Below, piece by piece: positions 5,342 to 9,352 of a DNA stretch of 9,352 nt. The first letter of the stretch is position 1, and each line of letters opens with the position of its first letter. The notes under the pieces are model-generated. The model ran no database searches. It was not told where the DNA came from and saw only the letters and a list, made by a program, of their open reading frames with translations. Origin of the DNA: Candidatus Omnitrophota bacterium (GTDB lineage: Bacteria > Omnitrophota > Gorgyraeia > Tantalellales > Tantalellaceae); the NCBI GenBank assembly GCA_030617085.1, contig JAUWWB010000028.1, forward strand, positions 1-9,352. Direction: 5' to 3'. The translations under genes were made by a program, and so were the position numbers.

Positions 5342-6152
5342 GATCCTCCTCCGTGCTCGTTATAAGTTCTTTACTATCAAGGACTTCTGGTGTTGTGGAA
5401 AGCCCGAGTATTTCATGGGCCACCTCTTCGTATTTTTTTGCCCCGATCGAATTCTCCGCGTATAAGGCTATCGGCTTGCCAAAACCGGGGGCTTCGGTGA
5501 GCTTCACGGTGCGGGGGATAACCGCAGTGTAGACTTTTTTTCCAAAATAATTCTTCACTTCGTCTATGACCTCTTTGGTCAAATTCGTCCGGTAATCCGC
5601 CAGGGTCATCAAGACGCCTTCGATCTCCAACTCGGGATTGAGGTTCTCCCGTATGAGGTCTAATGTTTTTGTCAACTGGCTCAACCCTTCCAACGCGTAA
5701 TATTCGCACTGTATAGGTATGATCACGGAATCCGCGGCAGTGAGGCCATTGATCGTCAAAAGGCCCAGTGAAGGCGGGCAGTCAAAGATGATATAATCAA
5801 AATCGCATTGCGCCTCCTGTATGGCCTTCTTTAGACGGTATTCGCGACCCATGACGTTCACCAGCTCGACCTCTGCGCCGGTAAGGCTTATATTTGAGGG
5901 GGCTATGGACAAAAGTTCGATCTCAGTAGGCAGGATGGCCGTTTCCAACCCTATATGTTCGTGCAGAACATTATAGATGCCTTGTTCTATCGCGGCCTTA
6001 TTTATGCCAAGTCCGCTGGTCGCGTTGGCCTGAGGGTCCAGGTCTATCAGGAGGGTCTTTTTGCCGTGCAAAGCAAGGTATGCGGAAATGTTCAAGGCGG
6101 AGGTCGTCTTGGCGACGCCGCCTTTCTGGTTACAGAATGCTATCTTTTTCAC
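5322..6152 (-). CDS. parA: ParA/Soj chromosome-partitioning ATPase
   Basis: Starting at GTG 6152 gives 276 residues beginning MKKIAFCNQKGGVAKTTSAL, the classic Soj opening. The deviant Walker A is KGGVAKT (10-16), the LIDLDPQANAT segment is at 35-45, and Walker B is IIFDCPP (121-127). ParA dimerises with ATP on the nucleoid, and ParB triggers hydrolysis to move the origin. The frame is open up to an ATG at 6281, but the extra 43 residues have no family resemblance and would translate straight through a parS palindrome, so the internal GTG is preferred. No strong ribosome-binding site precedes it. The stop overlaps parB by 20 bases. A perfect TATAAT and a parS lie upstream, suggesting ParB may influence expression. 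Confidence 0.93.
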   Translation of the reverse strand: MKKIAFCNQKGGVAKTTSALNISAYLALHGKKTLLIDLDPQANATSGLGINKAAIEQGIYNVLHEHIGLETAILPTEIELLSIAPSNISLTGAEVELVNVMGREYRLKKAIQEAQCDFDYIIFDCPPSLGLLTINGLTAADSVIIPIQCEYYALEGLSQLTKTLDLIRENLNPELEIEGVLMTLADYRTNLTKEVIDEVKNYFGKKVYTAVIPRTVKLTEAPGFGKPIALYAENSIGAKKYEEVAHEILGLSTTPEVLDSKELITSTEEDHGQETG

Positions 6153-6210
6153 TTTATGGACCGTAGTTATAGAAGGTTCAGTGGAAAATGATAGTGCCTT
6201 TAAGATCGCA

Positions 6211-6228
6211 GGTTTCCACGTGGAAACC
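6211..6228. promoter_or_regulatory. parS-like ParB-binding site, parA leader
   Basis: GGTTTCCACGTGGAAACC is a perfect 18-base palindrome around CACGTG, close to the known parS consensus TGTTTCACGTGAAACA; the half-site keeps TT-x-CAC. Its core GTTTCCACGTGGAAAC is identical to the site at 6779-6794. It lies between the parA -10 element (6240-6245) and the chosen GTG start (6152), so bound ParB could also affect parAB transcription. Confidence 0.85.
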
Positions 6229-6239
6229 CATGTGTTCTT

Positions 6240-6245
6240 ATTATA
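6240..6245 (-). promoter_or_regulatory. Candidate -10 element of the parAB promoter
   Basis: The minus strand carries a perfect TATAAT at 6245-6240. No good -35 hexamer is present at 16-18 bases upstream, and there is no TGn extension. The predicted start (near 6233) would place the parS palindrome at about +5 to +22 of the message. Confidence 0.45.
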
Positions 6246-6419
6246 CTGAGCAACTATACCACATGCTTCCACGGAAGTCAAGAGCCGCGGTTATTCCTGA
6301 ATTGCCGCGCATCAAATGTTGCTTGAGCAAATGTGATCTTTCGCCTTTCCCGCATGTGCCTGCGGTTTTGAAACCACGAAGAGCACGAAGGAAAAACAGT
6401 AAGTCTCGCAGGCAAAAGG

Positions 6420-6452
6420 TAAGAGTTTGGTTCAGGGAAGTTGACCAGGCCA
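6420..6452 (+). repeat. 33-base dispersed repeat, copy 2
   Basis: TAAGAGTTTGGTTCAGGGAA plus GTTGACCAGGCCA matches the reverse complement of 2565-2597 at 30 of 33 positions. It lies 30 bases to the left of the 6483-6597 element, whereas copy 1 lies to the right of its element and points the other way. Confidence 0.75.
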
Positions 6453-6482
6453 GTGTATCTTATAGGCGCATTCGCACGCAAA

Positions 6483-6597
6483 TGTAGCCGCAGGCTTTAG
6501 CCTGCGCCGTTGTGCCCCTGGGCCGCCAGAGGGGGGAGGTCGGTCGTATCCGGGCTTTTCCGTCTTCGGCGGGCGCAGGCTAAAGCCTGCGGCTACA
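6483..6597. mobile_element. REP-bounded inverted-repeat element, copy 2 (BIME/MITE-like)
   Basis: It has the same design as 2344-2517. A left GTAG-headed hairpin (GTAG 6484-6487, hairpin 6489-6506) and a right reverse-complement copy (hairpin 6574-6591, CTAC 6593-6596) bound a shorter interior. The right half of the interior aligns with copy 1, including a CCGTC-TTC-GGCGG hairpin (6560-6572) in which a T-G wobble replaces the C-G pair of copy 1, keeping the fold. The left part of the interior is different and shorter (115 against 174 bases overall). Confidence 0.7.
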
Positions 6598-6694
6598 TTC
6601 TTAACCTGGCAGAAACCAACCAGGTTGGAGTGGTGGGGAGGGGCATGTTAAAGACTTTTAGGTGTAAGTGGGTTTGGGTACAGGGGTTGTGGGG

Positions 6695-6703
6695 TTATCC
6701 ACA
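6695..6703 (+). promoter_or_regulatory. DnaA box, exact consensus
   Basis: TTATCCACA matches the DnaA-box consensus exactly. It is the only exact match I found in the window. Its place between a parS site, jag-yidC-rnpA-rpmH and parAB fits an origin-proximal setting. One box alone does not make an origin. Confidence 0.5.
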
Positions 6704-6777
6704 GGTTGTCAACATTTGTTGGAAAAGTGCTTTTTTGGGTGTGGTGGAGGGCTGTACTGGTTTGGGGCTGGTACTTG

Positions 6778-6795
6778 AGTTTCCACGTGGAAACT
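6778..6795. promoter_or_regulatory. parS-like ParB-binding site near jag
   Basis: AGTTTCCACGTGGAAACT is a perfect 18-base palindrome sharing its 16-base core with the site at 6212-6227. It begins 30 bases past the jag stop codon. Two perfect copies 567 bases apart, next to parAB, make a ParB-loading region likely. Confidence 0.85.
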
Positions 6796-6824
6796 TTGTT
6801 GGGCCGGTGACGGGTTGCCGGGGA

Positions 6825-7013
6825 TTATTTGCGGGCTTTCAATGTTGCTTTTATTTTGGCCTTTTCGGCGCCTTCCATGCCGAAAAGGCCCTTGTGTTCT
6901 TCCTTGAGGACCTCTATGGTCACCTCGTTCTTTTTGGCGTCCAACATCTTTAGGGCTTTTTTGATGGCCTCCTCGACAGTGATCGCTTCAACCTCTATTA
7001 TCTTCTTTTCCAT
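6825..7013 (-). CDS. Stand-alone Jag N-terminal domain protein (KhpB/EloR-like, KH and R3H domains missing)
   Basis: The 62-residue product is essentially one Jag_N domain: 'EVEAITVEEAIKKALKMLDAKKNEVTIEVL' followed by 'KGLFGMEGAEKAKI', matching the family's 'veeAi..aL..L....e.v.vevl....kGlfG'. Full-length Jag (KhpB/EloR) proteins carry KH and R3H RNA-binding domains after this module, usually over 200 residues in total. Here a stop follows directly and the next 670 bases encode neither domain. The gene starts seven bases after the yidC stop, with AGGAG inside the yidC end as ribosome-binding site, so it is translated with yidC. That linkage is normal for jag. It may be a lineage-specific short form or a truncated gene. 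Family of the visible domain is fairly secure; function without RNA-binding domains is unknown. Confidence 0.8.
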   Translation of the reverse strand: MEKKIIEVEAITVEEAIKKALKMLDAKKNEVTIEVLKEEHKGLFGMEGAEKAKIKATLKARK

Positions 7014-7020
7014 GGCGATT

Positions 7021-8625
7021 TCAGCTCCTGCTTATGCGCCTGCTTATAAGACCCTGCTCCGCCGTCATGAGTATCGTGTTCGTCAGCCAGTAAAGGACCA
7101 GGCCCGAGGGCATCTTGTAAAAAAGAAAGCCGAAAAACAAGGGCATCATCAGCATCATCTTTTGCTGTCCGGCCTGCTGTTCTGTCATTGCCGCGGTCGC
7201 CATCCCCTGTGAGAGTTTCTGCTGCAGGGCCATCATCCCCACCATGAGGAGCGGCAAAATATTAATGTGCGCGCCGATGACGGGAAGGGTGAACGGGAGA
7301 GAAACAGCGTCGGGTTTCGCCAGGTCCTTTATCCAGAGGAAGTTCGCGCCTTTAAGCTCTACGGAGCGCATGAGACCCTGGTAGAGGGATACGAATATGG
7401 GCATCTGTAAAAGCATAGGAAGACATCCCCCGAGGGGGTTTACGTTATACTTCTTATATGACTCCATTATCTCTTTGTTGAGTTTGTGCGGATTGTCCTT
7501 GTGCAGCTGTTTCAGTTTTTCTATGTGCGGCTGGATCTTCTTCATCCGCTGCATCGAGGTAAAACTCTTTGCCGTAAGGGGAAACAGGACCAGGTTGATC
7601 AATACCGTCAAGCAGATTATCGCGACCCCCCAGTTTTTTACCCCTTTCTGGAAGGTCCGCAGTATGGAAAGCAGCACCTTGCTCACCCCGCCAAAAAAGC
7701 CGTAGTCCACTACCTGCTGCATATCGTCCGAGATCGCCGCGATCCTTTTTTCATCCAACGGCCCGGCATATAACAGGTACTTATCTTCGACCGTCTCTCC
7801 GGGTGCCAGCTCGTAGCCGCGGCTTTTTAGCGCGGTTAATAGGGTTTTGTCCGCGGTCTTCTTGATCGTCACCGACCCGGGCGAAATGAAGGGCTTCAGG
7901 ATCAAGGCAAAATACCTGTTCTTTTGCGCCATCCATGATATCTCCCCGGCTCTTTCCTGCGGGACCTTTACGGATCTTACCTTCCAGAGCTTGCCGTCTA
8001 CCATTGTATCCGCTTGCGCAAAGGTTCTTCCGGCAACACGGTGGGCCCCTTCTAACGCTCCCGGCCCTGTCATCCGGTATGAGAAGATGACCTTCCGGGA
8101 CGAAAGGTTCTTGACAAAGATGTCTAAGCTTATATAATCCAACGCCTTATGAAAAGTATACCGTTTTGTGACCTCCAGCCAGCCGGGTTCGGCATGCCGG
8201 TATTCCAGGTAATCATCCCCTTTTCTCAGCTCAAACCTTTTTCTGTCCAGTCCCGCCAGAAGTCCGCTTTGCATGGCAAAAAGCCGACCTTCCGGGGTTC
8301 CGTTGTCAATAAGGATTTCTTCATCTTCATTCTCCCCATACTCCTTGAGCGACAATTTCTTAAGGCTTCCGCCTATATTGGAAAAAACCAGCGTGTATTT
8401 TTCGGTCTGTATCTCTGTCGCGATTTCCTCCAGGGACATTCCCTCTGCCGCCTCGCGTCCTTCCCTCCGCTCACCCATTTCCGCGGGAAAGACCTGTTCC
8501 TCCGTCACTACGGAGGAGACCGGTGTTTCGACCCGTCCGCGCATGGCCTGCCTGGGGCTCAGGCGCTGGAACGCCACCAGGATAAGCAAGGATAACGCTA
8601 TCGCTATGATCATTCTTTTTTCCAT
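7021..8625 (-). CDS. yidC: YidC membrane protein insertase
   Basis: The 534-residue protein inserts and folds inner-membrane proteins, alone or with SecYEG. A first membrane segment (about 5-20) is followed by a linker and a large periplasmic domain (about 75-290, with the typical 'ISWMAQKNRYFALILKP' at 229-245), which is the diderm form. The conserved insertase core starts near 330: membrane segment NWGVAIICLTVLINLVLFPL (331-350), a cytoplasmic hairpin (about 351-393), NPLGGCLPMLLQMPIFVSLY (396-415), a segment at about 453-469, and the final one at about 492-520 containing 'MPSGLVLYWLTN'. The groove position that is Arg366 in E. coli aligns with Asn344. The tail is short (ISRRISRS). ATG 8625 has AAGGTGA upstream and follows yidD by 25 bases. 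Confidence 0.97.
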   Translation of the reverse strand: MEKRMIIAIALSLLILVAFQRLSPRQAMRGRVETPVSSVVTEEQVFPAEMGERREGREAAEGMSLEEIATEIQTEKYTLVFSNIGGSLKKLSLKEYGENEDEEILIDNGTPEGRLFAMQSGLLAGLDRKRFELRKGDDYLEYRHAEPGWLEVTKRYTFHKALDYISLDIFVKNLSSRKVIFSYRMTGPGALEGAHRVAGRTFAQADTMVDGKLWKVRSVKVPQERAGEISWMAQKNRYFALILKPFISPGSVTIKKTADKTLLTALKSRGYELAPGETVEDKYLLYAGPLDEKRIAAISDDMQQVVDYGFFGGVSKVLLSILRTFQKGVKNWGVAIICLTVLINLVLFPLTAKSFTSMQRMKKIQPHIEKLKQLHKDNPHKLNKEIMESYKKYNVNPLGGCLPMLLQMPIFVSLYQGLMRSVELKGANFLWIKDLAKPDAVSLPFTLPVIGAHINILPLLMVGMMALQQKLSQGMATAAMTEQQAGQQKMMLMMPLFFGFLFYKMPSGLVLYWLTNTILMTAEQGLISRRISRS

Positions 8626-8650
8626 TACTGAATCACCTTTTATTCTTTTA

Positions 8651-8866
8651 TCATTCTTTTATCACGGGGTCAAATCCTCCGCGAGAAAAGGGGTTGCATC
8701 GCAGGATCCTCCAGGCAGCGATCATGCTTCCCCGGAAAGAACCGAGCTTTTCCAGGGCCTCTACGGCATAATCGGAGCAGGTGGGTATATATCTGCAGCT
8801 TCTTATATTGTAAGGACTTGCGACCTTTTTGTAAAGCATTACGCCGGCTATCAGCAGTTTCTTCAT
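8651..8866 (-). CDS. yidD: YidD membrane protein insertion efficiency factor
   Basis: A 71-residue small protein of the YidD (DUF37) family, thought to be inner-membrane-associated and to help YidC-dependent insertion. Family signatures are all present: 'SCRYIPTCSDYAVEAL' (23-38), 'GSFRGSMIAAWRILRCNPFS' (42-61) and 'GGFDPV' (63-68), with Cys24, Cys30 and Cys57. The N-terminal segment (MKKLLIAGVMLYKKVASP) is amphipathic. The ATG overlaps the rnpA stop by 4 bases (ATGA), and yidC follows after 25 bases, the usual order rpmH-rnpA-yidD-yidC. Confidence 0.95.
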   Translation of the reverse strand: MKKLLIAGVMLYKKVASPYNIRSCRYIPTCSDYAVEALEKLGSFRGSMIAAWRILRCNPFSRGGFDPVIKE

Positions 8867-9213
8867 GCTCTGATCCCCGCCTTTTTCGTGAGGGATCCGA
8901 GTTCTTCTCTGATCACTCTCGACAGGGCCTGTTTACCTGAACCGTTCAAGTCCCCGGCGGCTCTCACGACCACCTTTACGCCTTTCTCCAGTAACTCCGC
9001 GTGTTCGCGAAAATACGCGTAGATCAGGCGCCGGATATAGTTCCTTCTTACAGCCCGGGATGCAGCCTTTTTGGAAACGGCTATCCCTACGGCTGGCCCT
9101 TCCTCTTCACCACCCCTTTTTACATAAAGGGAAACCGTTTTCCCGCGCGTCCTTTCGCCGGTTTTAAAAATCTCAGCGAACTCTGTCGACCTTGCGATGT
9201 GCTTTATCTTCAC
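8863..9213 (-). CDS. rnpA: Ribonuclease P protein component
   Basis: The 116-residue basic protein assists the RNase P RNA in maturing tRNA 5' ends. The family's core helix is seen at 53-70 (RAVRRNYIRRLIYAYFRE), preceded by 'VGIAVSKKAA' (42-51). In the RNR signature the third residue is Tyr (R-N-Y) where Arg is usual. The GTG start at 9213 overlaps the rpmH stop by 4 bases (GTGA), and the gene overlaps yidD by 4 bases at its end, so translation of all three is probably coupled. Length is normal. Confidence 0.95.
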   Translation of the reverse strand: MKIKHIARSTEFAEIFKTGERTRGKTVSLYVKRGGEEEGPAVGIAVSKKAASRAVRRNYIRRLIYAYFREHAELLEKGVKVVVRAAGDLNGSGKQALSRVIREELGSLTKKAGIRA

Positions 9214-9347
9214 GCGGATAAAACTTTCCGGCCTTTTCTGCGTCTCCGGCTTAATATCGCCTTTCCCGAACGGGAACTGCTGCGCTCGCGAAACCCGTGT
9301 TTCCTTTTCATTTTCAGGTTTGACTTTGTCTTTAGGTTTTTTTTCAC
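9210..9347 (-). CDS. rpmH: 50S ribosomal protein L34
   Basis: Reading from GTG at 9347-9345 gives a 45-residue, strongly basic protein: MKKNLKTKSNLKMKRKHGFR, then ERSSSRSGKAILSRRRRKGR, then KVLSA. The 'KRKHGFRER' and 'RRRRKGRKVLSA' blocks are the hallmark of L34, which sits in the large ribosomal subunit. The length is about usual for the family. An internal ATG (codon 13) would cut off the conserved N-terminus, so the GTG is preferred. GGTG precedes and overlaps the start, but the ribosome-binding site is largely outside the window. The stop overlaps rnpA by 4 bases. Its promoter, and possibly dnaA, would lie beyond the right edge. Confidence 0.93.
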   Translation of the reverse strand: MKKNLKTKSNLKMKRKHGFRERSSSRSGKAILSRRRRKGRKVLSA

Positions 9348-9352
9348 CTGAG

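Larger units (their letters stand above)
6153..6824. other. Non-coding interval between jag and parA; possible origin-proximal region
   Basis: These 672 bases contain no convincing gene. They hold two parS-like palindromes, a TATAAT promoter element, a 33-base repeat, a REP-bounded element and one exact DnaA box. Bases 6603-6609 and 6620-6626 form an AACCTGG/CCAGGTT hairpin. The stretch 6627-6775 is strongly G- and T-rich on the plus strand. At 6370-6392 is a short CACGAAG-type direct repeat. In many bacteria mnmE, mnmG and rsmG occupy this position. Confidence 0.6.

Noticed and set aside
6153..6281. N-terminal extension of ParA from ATG 6281
   Set aside because: The extra 43 residues show no ParA similarity, translate through a perfect parS palindrome, and precede the normal family start (MKKIAFCNQKGG).
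6278..6481. 67-codon open frame on the minus strand upstream of parA
   Set aside because: It covers the 33-base repeat and a CACGAAG repeat, has no family resemblance and no good ribosome-binding site.
6510..6953. 147-codon open frame on the plus strand
   Set aside because: It crosses a REP element, the parS site and antisense jag sequence, has no recognisable domain, and its composition follows the G/T-rich non-coding stretch.

Overview
The window reads like a stretch of chromosome from a diderm (Gram-negative-type) bacterium, probably an uncultured lineage. YidC has the large periplasmic domain seen in diderms. Some protein features, and intergenic spaces filled with REP-like palindromes, remind me of Omnitrophota-type genomes, but that placement comes from memory and is tentative. 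Every gene I can support lies on the minus strand, so transcription runs from high to low coordinates.

At the right end (about 9350 to 6825) is the conserved origin-proximal cluster rpmH-rnpA-yidD-yidC-jag. rpmH (9210-9347, GTG start) overlaps rnpA by 4 bases (GTGA), and rnpA overlaps yidD by 4 bases (ATGA). yidC follows after 25 bases and a very short Jag_N-only gene 7 bases after that. The products are ribosomal protein L34, the RNase P protein, a YidD membrane-insertion factor and the YidC insertase. mnmE, mnmG and rsmG, which often sit between jag and parA, are absent. A non-coding interval of about 670 bases takes their place. It holds two perfect parS-like palindromes (6778-6795 and 6211-6228), one exact DnaA box (6695-6703) and a REP-bounded element.

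The middle (6152 to 4499) holds parA (soj) and parB (spo0J), overlapping by 20 bases, for chromosome segregation. The true parA start is probably the GTG at 6152, which puts one parS in the parA leader just downstream of a TATAAT box.

The left half (4443 to 1) is a pyrimidine biosynthesis operon under PyrR attenuation. In order it has a sigma70-type promoter (4415-4443), a PyrR-binding stem-loop (4368-4397), an intrinsic terminator (4300-4334), pyrR, pyrB, pyrC, a Mut7-C/PIN-like gene with altered acidic residues, and the first 29 codons of pyrK running off the left edge. pyrR and pyrB overlap by 4 bases, whereas pyrB-pyrC and pyrC-Mut7-C are separated by 300-375 bases of repeats.

The least ordinary content is between genes. 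Five copies of a GTAG-headed palindrome occur: four form the ends of two related inverted-repeat elements (2344-2517 and 6483-6597) and one is solitary after parB (4470-4493). A second GTAG-headed hairpin family lies at 165-191. There is a 122-base inverted repeat with perfect 30-base arms and pseudoknot-ordered inner pairings (830-951), a nested palindrome inside the pyr leader (4188-4232), and a 33-base repeat (2565-2597 and 6420-6452) found on opposite sides of the two REP elements. I see no CRISPR array, tRNA, rRNA, transposase or defence system.
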